Assembly (NCBI GenBank): GCA_014058105.1
Contig: JACGCM010002112.1
Span: 806,001-870,000, forward strand
DNA from: Kingdonia uniflora
Taxonomy: Eukaryota > Streptophyta > Magnoliopsida > Ranunculales > Circaeasteraceae
Length of the DNA: 64,000 bases
Direction: 5' to 3'
Shown: positions 1-10,390 of the stretch, piece after piece
Numbering within the stretch: position 1 is the first letter of the stretch
Layout of the letters: each line of letters begins with the position of its first letter
Notes under the pieces: generated by a model
What the model was told of the DNA's origin: nothing
Databases searched by the model: none
What the model saw: the letters and a program-made list of their open reading frames with translations, nothing else
Program-made: the position numbers and the translations under genes

Positions 1-971
1 GCTGGGTACAACACTGATACAAAAATTGATGCTATACTGGGAGAGTCTCTGGGAAAAAATAAAAAGAAGAGGGTGGCGAGTTCTGATGTTCCTCCATTGC
101 TTCCTCATAAAAGGAAAACTCAACAATCGATAACGGAGGAGGTGGCTGGTACTGTTAGTTTAGCAGTTGTTGTGGATATGCATCCCCCACATGGTTTTGG
201 GAGTGTGGTCTCGAAGAAAGTCAGTGGCGAGACGTTGAAGAAGAAGTATGTTAAAGAGTCTGAGACGGAAGTTCAGAAGACTATGGATGCTTATACGTCT
301 GGGACATAGGAGCTGAAGACGGGGCTGAAGGATTGCATGGTGGGATTGATAGTTTGAATACATTTTTCAGCGAGGGTCAAAGGAATTTGATGAAGGTGAG
401 AAATTTGAATGCTTTTCTACGAATAAAAAAATTGGTAGGTCACTTGAATATTCATTATATGACTTTAATGCAGATTAAAAATTGGTAATTGAGGTTATGG
501 GTCGCGTTGTGGGCAGCAGAGAGATGGCAAACCAGATTATTGCCTACAAAAATGTAGAGAAAGATTTGATCGTAGAGAAGGTGGATTTGAATGCAACTTT
601 GAATAGGTATAAGCTCGATGCCAAGAAGGCGAGGGAAGATGCGCTGGGTGAAGCGAAGAAAGTGGCAGAGAAAGAGAAAAAGGAGGCTTTGGCGTTGCAG
701 AAGGTCACCTTTGAAAAAGATGTAAGGGATCATGTTGCCGATGTTCGTAAAGCAATGGAGCAAGAGCAGGGCAAGCTGCTCGATGAGGTGAGGGCGAAGA
801 TAAATGAGGAGAAATTGGAAAAATGCATGAAAGTGAGGATGCACTATAAGGAGTAATATAACGCATTGGATGAGAGGAAGAAAATTCTACGAGGGACTTG
901 TAAAAGCTGGTGGTATTGTGTTTGATGATAGCTCGGATAATGATGTACCCCAGACTCCTGATTTACGAGAA
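1..971 (+). pseudogene. Antisense extra ORF (aORF) of Tat element 1, coiled-coil protein
   Basis: Plus-strand coding remnants run opposite to gag-pol. Bases 73-309 encode a Lys/Ser-rich piece. Bases 310-481 continue in another frame (a segment ending in LMKVRNLNAF is visible). Bases 482-856 encode 124 residues of Lys/Glu/Ala-rich heptads, clearly coiled coil. A tail near 890-971 reads into DNDVPQTPDL before a stop. At least two frameshifts separate the parts. Position between pol and the 3' LTR and the antisense orientation match the extra ORFs described for Tat elements; their function is unknown. The Pro/acid-rich tail resembles the tail at 7.8-7.98 kb in element 2, which supports homology. 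The gene start lies outside the window. Confidence 0.6.
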
Positions 972-1139
972 TGAGTACCCGATGTATATCCTTAGATGGG
1001 TATCTGGATTTAGAATTTGAGAAGAATAAGAGCTCTCTTAGAGGTTGTTCGATAAGTAAAGAGCGTAAAGTAAAATATCCTGCAATTGGATATTGTTCGC
1101 GTAAAATTCAAATGATAGGCTTTAGGTATACTTGTTAAG

Positions 1140-1655
1140 TAGTGACCAAAAGAAAATCAAGATAGCAAGGATTTTGTTTGTCTGATGAATACTTGACAAA
1201 TATAGATTAAGATCAAATCAAATAGTAAAGATAATGTTTGTCTAATGTAGACTTGACAAGTATAGCTCGAGATCAAATCAAATAGGAAAGATATTGTTTG
1301 TCTGATGTATACTTGACAAGTATAGATCTAGATCAAATCAAATAGTAAAGATATTGTTTGTCTGATGAATACTTGAAAAGTATAGATCGAGATCAAATCA
1401 AATAGTAAAGATATTATTTGTCTGATGAATACTTGACAAGTATAGATCGAGATCAAATCAAATAGTAAAGAAATTGTTTGTCTGATGGATACTTGATAAG
1501 TATAGATCAGGATCAAATCAAATAGTAAATATATTATTTATTTGATGTATACTTGATAAGTATAGGTCAAGATCAAAACAAATAGTAAAGAAATTGTTTG
1601 TCTGATGGATACTTGATAAGTATAGATCGAGATTAAATCAAATAGTAAAGATTAA
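1140..1655. repeat. 60-bp tandem array, about 8.5 copies
   Basis: A unit of exactly 60 bp repeats in register from about 1140 to 1655. Each copy contains TACTTGACAAGTATAGATC (itself holding the odd palindrome ACTTGACAAGT) followed by a GATCAAATCAAATAGTAAAG block. Copies differ by a few substitutions. It lies between the integrase end and the antisense ORF of element 1. A single diverged unit sits at the equivalent place in element 2 near 8425-8480, so the array grew inside the element family. Short ORFs read through it are artefacts of the repeat. Confidence 0.93.
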
Positions 1656-1859
1656 AGTGATAACAAAAGATGTTTATTTGAATCGATCAAAACGGTTATA
1701 GTGTCTCATCTGTAAAATAGTTTTAGTTGAGCCGTGTTCTATGGATATTCAAGTTATATTTCATCTTCAGTCATCAGCCAATAAGTCCTACTATCTATTT
1801 TGTTGTTGACAATGTATGGTCCTTCCCAGTTTTCTGATAATTTTCTAGAATTTTTAGGC

Positions 1860-2800
1860 CGAGAACTATCTTGGATCCGTCGTAAGACAAGGTCTCCAAT
1901 ACCAAATTTATGTTCCTAAACTTTCTTGTTGTATGCTTTTTTCAAGGTATCATGGCATCGTCCCAAATTCGTGATGGCCTTGTCTCTGGTTTTCTCTATC
2001 CAATTAAGGTTACAAAGGAGACTGAGTTTATTTGCTTCGTTTGGAATTTTTCGTCTAGTACTAGGTAGATCTAGGTCCAAAGGTATGACTGCTTCAGTGC
2101 CAAAAGCCATCATGAATGGAGTGTAGCCTATTGAGACTCGAGGTTTGGTGCGGTAAGCCCATAGAACACTGAGCAATTCATCCACCCATCGCCCTTTCTT
2201 GTCGTCAAGACGCTTGCGTAATCCTAATTTGGTGCTTTTGTTTATGGCTCTGGCTTGGCCATTGCCTTGAGGATAATATGGTTTGGACATTGAGTGCTGG
2301 ATTTTGTATTTATGGAAGAAAATAAGGACTTTGGCGCTGATGAACTGTTTGCCATTATCGGAGCGTATCATTTGCGGACAGCCAAACCTGGTGATGATGT
2401 GCTCCCAAAAGAACTTAATAACTTTGTTTTAATCCTTATGATAGAGAGGAATTGCTTCAACCTATTTTGTGAAATAATCAGTGGCAACCAGGATGAACCT
2501 TCAGTTTCCTGATGCTGGATGGAAAGGTCCTATGATGTCGATTCCTCATCGCTTGAATGGTCAGAGAACATTGTTCATATAAAAGTCTAAGGCTGGGCTT
2601 TTGATATCTTGGGTATGGATTTGGCATTTGTAGCATTTTTGAACGAAGTCTTCGCAGTCTTGTCTTATTTTAGGCCAATACAACCCTTGTGTAAAAGCGC
2701 GTTGGGCTAACGATCTTCCTAAGGCCTGTGCATCACAGATACCTTCGTGAAGTTCTCGGATTTTGATTTAAGCTTGTTTATGAGAAATGCATTCTATAAG
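1860..2800 (-). pseudogene. Integrase (Tat element 1), broken
   Basis: The minus strand encodes the zinc-binding region (cysteines visible around 2620-2650) and the catalytic core of a retroviral-type integrase. The second catalytic Asp is present in SDNGKQF, and the conserved YYPQGNGQA and WAYRT blocks follow. The third catalytic residue is lost: the family usually has Glu after NGQA, but this copy has Arg (GNGQARAINK). The longest open piece is 2371-1916; upstream parts are in other frames. Downstream residues (FGTEAVIPLDLDLPS, CNLNWIE) match the usual Tat integrase C-terminus. It would insert element cDNA, but this copy is inactive. Confidence 0.9.
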
Positions 2801-3055
2801 TTATAAGTGGTCCCTCACCTGTGATTTGATATAAGATATGACCTTGGACAGTGAATCTGGGGTACTTGACCAGAAGACATCGAGCTTCTTCTTTGCTACT
2901 AGGGAGGATGTTGGAGTTGATGTATGCATAGAATTGTCTTCACCAGTCTTTAGGATCGCCGTCTTCAGCAATGGTGATCTGGAGTGTTGATAGTATATCG
3001 AGGCTGGAATGTTCGATAATTTTAATTTCTAAAGTTCTTTTTTACTGTCTCTCAG

Positions 3056-4260
3056 CAATGGTGATGAGTTTGAGGGGGAATTTGATGATGACTTTGATGG
3101 GATGAGCTTAGAAATAAGGACACAGTTATTGAAAACTGTAGACCAGAGCGATTAACAGTTTTTCTGTTGTCGTGTACTATTTTTTAGCAGATATAAGTGT
3201 CTTACTGATGAAATAGATTGATTTTTCTACTCTGCCATCTTCTCGAATAAGGACAGAACTGATTGAATCTTCAGTTGTGGATAAGTACATTGTAAGAGAT
3301 TCTCCATCAATTGGGGTACTCATTATAAGAGGATGTTCCAAGTATCGTATAAGGTCTCGGAAAGCCATCTCACGGTCAGGAGTCCAAAGGACTTTCTTTT
3401 GTTGTTTTGTCAAAAGAGGAGTGAGGTTGCCACGAAGAAGGAGGTAAAGGAGTTTACCTCGATCAAATGACTTTGAGATGAATCTGTGAAGAGCAACAAT
3501 TTTGCCTATAAATTTTTGAACATCTTTTTTTGTTCGAGGAGATGGCATTGCCATGAGTGCTTTGATTTGTGCGGGATCAATTTTTATCCCACTTTTGCTG
3601 ACCAGATATTCTAGGAATTTATGAAATTTGACTTCGAATTGACATTTTTCTGGGTTGAGATTCATTTGGTACTTGCGAAGGATATCAAAAATGGTTTGGA
3701 GGTTGCTGGAGTGATCTTCTTGTTTCGAGCCTTTGCAGATCATATCATCGATGTAGACTTCCATAATTGTGTCGAGATGATCTTTAAACATTTTAGTTAC
3801 AAGTCTTTGGTAAGTAGCGCCTGCATTTTTTAAACCGTAAGGCATTGCCGTATAACAGTAGAGACCTCTGTCGGTGATGAAGGTTGTTTTTTTCTGATCT
3901 TCTTCGGCTAGTGGAACTTGGTTATAACCAGAGGCTGTATCCATCATAGAAAGAAGTTCGTATCCTGCGACTGAGTCGAGAAGTTATGGAATGAGTGGTA
4001 GCGGAAAACTGTCCTTAGGTGTGAGCTTATTGGGTTCTGTGAAGTCAACACAAACCCTAATTTTTCCATTTTTCTTTGGTACCACTACGATATTGGAAAC
4101 CCACTTCGGATATTTAGCTTCCCGAATAAATCTTACCCGAAGAAGTTTATCAATTTCTTTGTTTACTGCATCGCGGAGTCGGGGGGCTAGATTCCGTCAT
4201 TTTTGGATGATAGCTTTGCTGTCTAGAAGGAGGTTGAGTCGGTGACAAGCGATTGAGGGG
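3056..4260 (-). pseudogene. Reverse transcriptase with truncated RNase H (Tat element 1)
   Basis: RT begins near 4260 in a frameshifted part (VVVPKKNGKIRVCVDF is readable around 4080-4040). It continues in the ORF 3947-3177 with MPYGLKNAGATYQ and the catalytic YIDD motif, then the thumb/connection region. RNase H follows (FISKTL near 3195; then a stop; YTTTEKLL and KVIIKFPLKL readable to about 3056). Just after this the sequence jumps to the linker preceding integrase, so the end of RNase H and the entire second RNase H typical of Tat elements are deleted. Confidence 0.92.
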
Positions 4261-4489
4261 TCGATGCTAGGCATTTCATTGAAAGTTCAGGCTAAAATGT
4301 CGATGTTCTTCTTAAGTAGTTGTATCATGTCCCCTTTTTCATCGGCTGATAATTTGGAGCCGATGAAGGTTGTGCGCTCTGGGCCATCGAGTTCAACATA
4401 TTCGACTATCTCGGTGTCATGTTGCTTAAATGTTGCTGATTCCTCTTGCTGTAGTTACTATGCTTTGAGAAGCTTGGTTTTATGAGGGT

Positions 4490-5027
4490 TGGTTGTGGTA
4501 TTCTAGCATATTTGTGAAACTGCTTGACTGCCTTTAATTTCATAAATTCCGTGATCTGTTGGAAAATGTAGCACTAGATGATAAATAGAAGGCACTGCTT
4601 TAATTGAATGTAACCAGCTTCATCCTAAAATCCCCAAATATTTAGACTCTGCATTGATGATGAGGAATTTGACGAATGTAGTTTCAGAACCTGCCTGAAC
4701 TGGCAGAGTGATTTATCCTGTGGCTAATTCTTTCGAACCATTGAAGCCCGTGATTGTTGTTGTCGAAGCTTTTACCGAATCTGCAAGGCCTAGGACTTTT
4801 ATTGCTCTTTTGAACAATACATTTGTGGCGCTCCCAGTATCGATGATAAGTGTATGTAAATAGTCCTGTCCGATTTTGAACATAATGGCAAGAAGGTCAT
4901 CATGAGGGTATTTTACGTGGTTTGTGTCACAGTCTTCGTAGGTGATTTGGTAAGGACGCCTCGATTTGCTTGTGCTGGATAGCAGTTTTGCTGATTTGGC
5001 CGAGGAGGTCATTTTATAACAAGACAT
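4490..5027 (-). pseudogene. Aspartic protease (Tat element 1)
   Basis: The ORF 5027-4713 carries the retropepsin active-site motif in IIDTGSATNVLF (Asp-Thr-Gly present) about 65 residues in, preceded by a short basic linker. Coding similarity continues out of frame towards 4490. Retropepsin processes the Gag-Pol polyprotein. It sits between the gag zinc finger and RT as expected for Ty3/gypsy. Stops after residue 104 mark the copy as broken. Confidence 0.85.
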
Positions 5028-5108
5028 AATTCAACCGTCTTGCTTTCTTTTCTTCACGTTTTGAATCTCAATAATGTACAGGTGGCGAGCTTGCCCTTGG
5101 GCCTAATT

Positions 5109-6599
5109 TTACTCCACTTCCTTATTTTTAGCTTTATTCTTTAGAAATTTTTGGATGTCGATGACATAATAGTAAAGTCTTCTAGCTAATAGGATGTGAT
5201 GGAAGATTTGTATGAGGGAGTAACAAGTATCAGTCTCATGGGTATGCATATTATGATACTGACATAGTAGTCTGCTGGGAAGATCAGGAATTGTCTGTGG
5301 TGCGCAATAACACTCATCTCCCTTTATTGTCGGCAAGATAGTGGAGAGAGTTGTTATCATTGGCAGCAAAACTGGGAAATGTCCGTCTGGTCTGCCGTCC
5401 CTTCTTATATTATTGTCAGTATTTCTGTCGCACTGTTTGGGTGCTTCAGGAGTGACTGTTCGCTGAGATGGGGTTGAAGATGTTTCTCGAGAATGGATTA
5501 CAGATAAGTTTTTCATCTTATCTTTCTTTGATCACTCCAGTTCGATGTAGTTATTAACCACATCAATCATCTCAGTGACTGCACATGGCTTTTGTAGAGT
5601 AAGTTCTTCTCAAACTTTTGATTCAATGTATAGAGCGGAGGTGAATGCTGGAACGACAATTTTAGGGTCTGAGTTCCTTATTTTCCTTATTTCATGTAGG
5701 AAGCGTTTATAAAAGTTTGCCAGTGTCTCTTTCGTGCTTTGCTCGAAGTAAAACAAGGAGTCAACAATAATCTCTTGCTTTCTGGAATGAGCGTAATTGG
5801 ATTCGAAAAGATACTGCAACTGGTTGAACATGGTGATGGAGGACTCTTGAATAGTATGGAACCAGCAGAGCAGTTCTTCCTTCAGGCTCATGTTGAAGAG
5901 TCTACATAATATGTTGTCGAGTTTGAAATATAATCCCACTGCGGCTTTGAAATGTCGAAAATGTGTGAGATGGTCAGTCAGGCCTGCATACTTATTAAAT
6001 TTGGGCATATGGAAATTGTCCGGAATGGGCATAACTTTGAGATGAAGGGAGATGGGGTTTATGTCAATTTTATCAAGCGCGGATCTTCAGCCTAGAATGT
6101 CAGAATTTATGGCATGGATCCTGTTGTTGAGGTCGTCTAAGGTAACAAATTGTTGCGGGGGAAATGGTAAGGTTGTAACCTGAGGAACAAAATCTCCCTG
6201 TCCTTCTGGTCCCAATCGATCCGTTATCGGTCTTCTTTCAGGCAGGGGAGTTTAATGTCGAGTGCGTCGATTTCCTTAAGTTGCCGATGCTGAGGATGTT
6301 ATGCCAAAATGTCGAGAGGCTCTGTTTGGATTTCCAGATCTAGATCGAGAAACACAGAGTTCATCTTCCCTTGATGGATCATCACGTTGAATTTTTCTTG
6401 ATCTATGCTCGCTTCGAACGAGTAGAGGGGACGCCTGTCGATCGGTAAGTCGATCCTGTATTCTCCTTAATAGTTTCATTTTTTTCTGATGTGTTTGACT
6501 TTGTTGATCTAAGGCTTTCCGCTGTTCCTCTCTCTTTGTTTGCAGAGCTTGAGCGTGTCCACGCTGATCTTCCATTCTTTGAGCTTTTTTTGTAGCCAT
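5109..6599 (-). pseudogene. Gag (Tat element 1), three fragments
   Basis: Three minus-strand pieces in order: 6599-6276 (Gln/Arg/Lys-rich coiled N-terminus), 6032-5610 (capsid-type retrotransposon gag domain with FRHFKAAVGLY, LFNMSLKEELLCWFHTI and FYKRFLHEIRKI), and 5516-5109 (a His/Cys zinc-knuckle variant, CQYHNMHTHETDTC, then LIQIFHHILLAGRL-like sequence). The Cys-His-His-Cys spacing is the form seen in Tat gags. Frameshifts separate the pieces. The homologous gag in element 2 lies at 11904-10372. Confidence 0.88.
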
Positions 6600-6747
6600 T
6601 TGTTACTGAAGCTTGAGTACGACACCGTGAAGATCAACAGTTCCTGGTATTTCCTGATCACTAATGGTACTGGAATGGCTTCTGAGGTTCATGTTTGTTA
6701 TCGGGTGGTGTTTAGATTAGTGATGGTAAAAAAAATGTGGTAATTCC

Positions 6748-6764
6748 TACAGACGGCGCCAATT
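6748..6764 (-). promoter_or_regulatory. Primer-binding site, Tat element 1
   Basis: Immediately inside the LTR the minus strand reads TTGGCGCCGTCTGTAGG. The TGGCGCCGT start matches the CCA end of a plant tRNA (tRNA-Asp is usual in Athila/Tat-type elements) and fixes the element's orientation. Confidence 0.75.
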
Positions 6765-7245
6765 GTAGTGGCATGTTTTTCGGAAGGAGAATCTTCGCCA
6801 ATACTTATTTGTAAAGAGAATGTAATAAAGTAAGATAAAATAAGATTTTACATGGAAAACTCAGTAAAGGCTGTGAAAAACTATGACCCTGAGGAGGATT
6901 TTATGTAAAATCCAGTAAGATGCTAGTTATTGCACGTTTTGAGTGATGTTGGATTTAGAAAGTAAGAATAGTAAAAGATTGTGGTCCTGTAGAATCTATT
7001 CTCTGCCTAAATTTATAGTCATACAGGTAGTTTTGCAGAAATAAAGAAATAGTCTTCTATTCCGGGAGAGTGGGCGAACTTTGCAGATCTCTAACAGTTC
7101 TCTCTTAAACAGGCTCCAACGACTACTTTTGGTAAGTCGAAGACTTATAGTAACTTCTAGAATAATGGCATTCGATCAGGTACGGCTATCTTCGACTATA
7201 ATTTGTTGGCTTACTCTTGTTGAATCTGGGAAATATGCTACTATA
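6765..7245 (-). repeat. LTR of Tat element 1
   Basis: About 480 bp between the primer-binding site and base 7245. It aligns by eye along its length with the LTR at 12054-12535, for example at TCTTCGCCAATACTTAT, in the GATTTTACAT block, and at the GGGAARTATGCTACTATA end. The inner end (sense strand) is ..CACTACA. The outer end does not show a clean TG, so it may be mutated or misplaced. Confidence 0.7.
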
Positions 7246-7738
7246 GTTATGCTTGGTCAAATAGAGCTGTTGGGAGATTCGCAAATTTCGTCCTCTACCC
7301 CCGAAATAGGAAACTAGTTTTCTTTTTGTAAACTACCTGAATCTACTATAAATATAGGGAAAGAATGAGTTATTCTGATCTATAAATTTTACTATTCATT
7401 TATCCTTACTATCTTACCAAAACAACAAATTGTAATAACTAGCAACTTATTAGAATTTTCATCAAAACCCTCCTCGAGGTCGTAGTTTTTCTCAGCCTTT
7501 ACTAAGTTTTCACGTAAAATTTTATTTGTTTAAACTTATTATTACATAATCCTCACTATAAGTATTGGAGAAGATTATCCTCTCGGAAAACACTCCATTA
7601 CAATTGGCGCCGTCTAAGAGAATACCATACTTTTCTTTACCATTGTGATCTAAGATAGTCCGATGATAAACATGAATCTCCAAAGTGCCTCCAGTACGCT
7701 GAGGAACCACGAGATAGAAGAAAGAATTGGTCAATTTG
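7246..7738 (+). mobile_element. Inverted Tat LTR plus leader fragment
   Basis: Bases 7246-7602 are a plus-oriented LTR truncated at its 5' side. Bases 7603-7615 are the primer-binding site (ATTGGCGCCGTCT). The following 120 bp are the 5' leader/gag start. The whole block is the reverse complement of 11935-12420 in element 2, to which it is much closer than to element 1. It abuts the outer end of element 1's LTR on the left and the antisense-ORF tail of element 2 on the right. Confidence 0.8.
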
Positions 7739-7740
7739 AG

Positions 7741-7989
7741 GAGATGGAAGAGAAAAAATATTTTTTCAAGAAGTTAACAATTGTTGGTAACCAATTTTTT
7801 CTTGATTGAGACCCGGATAACGAAGTTCCTGAAATGCTTGAAGCGCCCGAAGTGCCCGTGGCGCCTGAAGTGCCAGAAGCTCCTGTGGTGACTATCCTCG
7901 AGGGTATTCTAGCCAATGATTTATTAGATGAGCTGACTTCAGGTGTACCAGTGAAGGTTGATGCTGCAATCTCTCCCCCTACAGAGTAA
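7741..7989 (+). pseudogene. Tail of the antisense extra ORF of Tat element 2
   Basis: The plus strand reads through one stop near 7810 into an acidic Pro-rich repeat (EVPEMLEAPEVPVAPEVPEA) and ends at TAA at 7987-7989. A similar DNDVPQTPDL tail ends the antisense ORF of element 1. Only the C-terminal part is left; the 5' portion was replaced by the inverted LTR fragment. Function unknown. Confidence 0.5.
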
Positions 7990-8579
7990 ATGATGTTGAA
8001 AAAGTTTATGTTTTGTTAAAGTTGTAAAAATGGTCGATGGGACCGAAACAATATTTTGTTATTTTTTGGATTGCTTATATTGATGTTTTGTCAAAGAATA
8101 TTTTGAAAGTAATGTATGCATAGTTTTTGCTAAATTTATGTTAAGTGTTATTGCTCGACAAGATCAAGAACATGAGATATGATTGTAGATAGTGTCCAGA
8201 GTAGTGTTTTGAAGCAAGTATCTGAGATGATGGAAAGAGGGACATGTAATGGCTCATGTGAATGTAGATTGATGACCAGATGTTTTACCTCGATGGAATA
8301 TCTAGGTTTGATGTTGATGAGAAAAAAGAACAAAAACATGACATGATTAGTTTGATAAGTAATGAAATGCAAACAAGGTTATCCTGTAATTGAATAGGCC
8401 ATTGTCGAAGTAATATTAGTTAGCGATGATGTATACTTGTTAAGTATATATCGATACTAAGCGAATAATAGTAAAAAAGATAGAAACGATAGTAAAGATG
8501 TCTTTATTTGATTTTGTCAATAGCGGTTACATAGGTTATCTGTAGAACATTTTCAGCTGGGCTGTATTCTACAAATATT

Positions 8580-9545
8580 CAAACTAAATTTCATCTTCGG
8601 TCATTAACCAGTAAGTCCCACTATCGATCTTATCACTGATAATATATGGTCCTTCCAAGTTTTCTGATAACTTGCTAGAATTCTTAGGTCGAGTACTGTC
8701 TTGGATGCGCCGAAAAACAAGGTCACCAATGCCAAACATTCACTTCCGAATCTTTTTGTTGTAAGCTTTCTTGAGAGTGTCATGGTACTGCCCCAAGTTT
8801 GTAATGGCTTGGTCTCAGTTTCTTTGATCCAGTTGAGGTTGCAGAGGAGTCTCAGGTCATTATTTTCATTTGTGATTTTTCTTTGAGTACTTGGTATATC
8901 AGGATCTGAAGGTATGATTGCTTCTGTGCCAAAGGCCATCATGAATGGTGTACAACCAGTTGATGTTCGAGGAGTCGTCTAGTATGTCCATAGGATATTT
9001 AGTAATTCATCGACCCATCTGCCTTTTTTCTCGTCGAGGCGCTTGTGTAATCCTGACTTGATGCCTTTGTTAATGGCTTTAACTTTGCTATTTCCTTGAG
9101 GGCAGTATGGTGTCGAAGTAGACAGTTGAATCTTATATTTGTCGAGGAAATTGAGAATTTTGATGCTGATCAATTGTTTGCCATTATCTGATCGTATCAT
9201 TTACGGATAACCAAATTGGGTCATGATGTATCCCAAAAGGAACTTGATGACTTCATTTTCATCTATGTGACATAGAGGTACTGCCTTAGCCTACTTGGTG
9301 AAGTAGTCTATTACCATAAGAATGAACTTTCGGTTTCCCGATGCTGGGCGGAAAGGTCCAATAATATCGATTCCCCATCTTTTGAATAGCCAAAGGATAT
9401 TGCTAATTCGTAGGTTGAGCGTTGGACTTTTGATGTCTTGAGCGTGGATTTGGCATTTGTAGCACTTAAGGATAAAGCCTTCACAGTCTTGTCGCTTCTT
9501 TGGCCAGTATAACCCTTGAGTGAATACCCACTGGGCCAATGATCG
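8580..9545 (-). pseudogene. Integrase (Tat element 2), broken
   Basis: Three minus-strand pieces: 9539-9291 (zinc-binding end, CYKCQIHAQDI, then the first catalytic Asp in WGIDIIGPF), 9200-8979 (second Asp in SDNGKQL; the Glu position is Lys in GNSKVKAINK), and 8942-8604 (C-terminal FGTEAIIPSDPDIPS block, shifted frame after CNLNWIKET). Stops and frameshifts separate them. The catalytic Glu is lost here too, by a different substitution from element 1. Confidence 0.9.
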
Positions 9546-9854
9546 TCCTAAAATATGAGCTGCGCAGATTCCTTCGTGAAGTTCTTTGATTTTGATTTAA
9601 ACTAATTTCTGAGAGATAAATTCGATAAGTGGTCTTCCTCTTGTATTGGAATATAAGATTTTATTATGAACTGTGAATCGAGGGTATTTCGCTAAGAGTG
9701 ATCGGGCCTCTTCTTTGTTACTTGGGAGGATGTTAGAATTAAGGTATGCATAAAATGGTCTTATCCAATCTTTAGTATCTTTATCTTCAGTAACATTAAT
9801 GTGCATCATATAGCTTATATCGAGACTGGAATGTTCGATGACCTTGGTGTCCAA
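9546..9854 (-). pseudogene. RNase H-integrase linker of Tat element 2
   Basis: The minus strand holds the linker (ORF 9854-9597, with DWIRPFYAYL, LLAKYPRFTVHNKILY and GRPLIEF), typical of the region just before the integrase zinc finger in Tat polyproteins. A stop at about 9597 separates it from the integrase. The same linker begins near 3040 in element 1, which allows the pol deletion there to be placed. Confidence 0.75.
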
Positions 9855-10390
9855 AGTTTTTTTTATTGTCTTCGAGCATTACACCAATATATGCAAACGC
9901 GTTAGTGTGGCGATTTTCAGCTCGAGGGAGGTAAGAGATTGTTGTTGTTGTTGTGATTTTTCTCATTTTCTCTTCGATCAGGGCTGCATAATCAATCATC
10001 TTTCCAGATGTTTTGAACGTTTTGTTGTAATGGTTAGCGACGAGCAAGGAGTCGACGTATACAGTTATTTCATCCACCCCAAGTGCTATAGCATGATCTA
10101 GTCCATGGAGGATAGCTTCATATTCTGTTTCCTTGTTAGTGGCAAAGAACTTGAGTTTAATAGCCTTCTCGATGCGATGATTGGATGGTGTAACGAGGAT
10201 GATGTTGATTCCTGATCCTCGCAGTCCAACATATCCGTCTATAAAGAGTTTCCATCCTGTACTTCGTGACCATGCGTCTGGTTCTGTAATTAAGTCATCA
10301 GTCAATACTTCTTCGAGTTCTTCCCAACTGGGGTTTTTGACTTGAAAATTTGCTAAGAAATCAGCTACTGCTTATCCTTGTACTTGATCT
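9796..10390 (-). pseudogene. Second, archaeal-type RNase H of Tat element 2
   Basis: The minus-strand ORF 10305-9796 shows an RNase HI fold: FIDGY (first Asp), ETEYEAILHGL (Glu), VYVDSLLVANHYN (Asp), then RHTNAFA where the fourth acidic residue is normally Asp and is Asn here. The preceding AVADFLANFQVKNPSWEEL block (10390-10306) is the usual lead-in and has one stop. Tat elements are known for carrying this extra RNase H. The domain is fused by deletion to the gag end at about 10375. Confidence 0.85.

Larger units (their letters stand above)
1..7245 (-). mobile_element. Tat-lineage Ty3/gypsy retrotransposon, element 1 (left end outside the window)
   Basis: Read on the minus strand the order is LTR (7245 to 6765), primer-binding site, gag (6.6-5.1 kb), aspartic protease (about 5.0-4.5 kb), reverse transcriptase plus part of RNase H (4.26-3.06 kb), integrase (2.8-1.86 kb), a 60-bp tandem array and an extra ORF in antisense orientation. 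PR-RT-RH-IN order makes it Ty3/gypsy. A long region between pol and the 3' LTR with an antisense ORF is known for Tat-type elements such as Retand and Grande. All ORFs carry stops or frameshifts. The end of RNase H and the second RNase H are missing, so the copy is dead. The 3' LTR lies beyond base 1 or is lost. Confidence 0.85.

Noticed and set aside
1140..1655. 60-bp regular repeats as a CRISPR array
   Set aside because: No unique spacers; the whole 60-bp unit repeats, and the setting is a plant retrotransposon.
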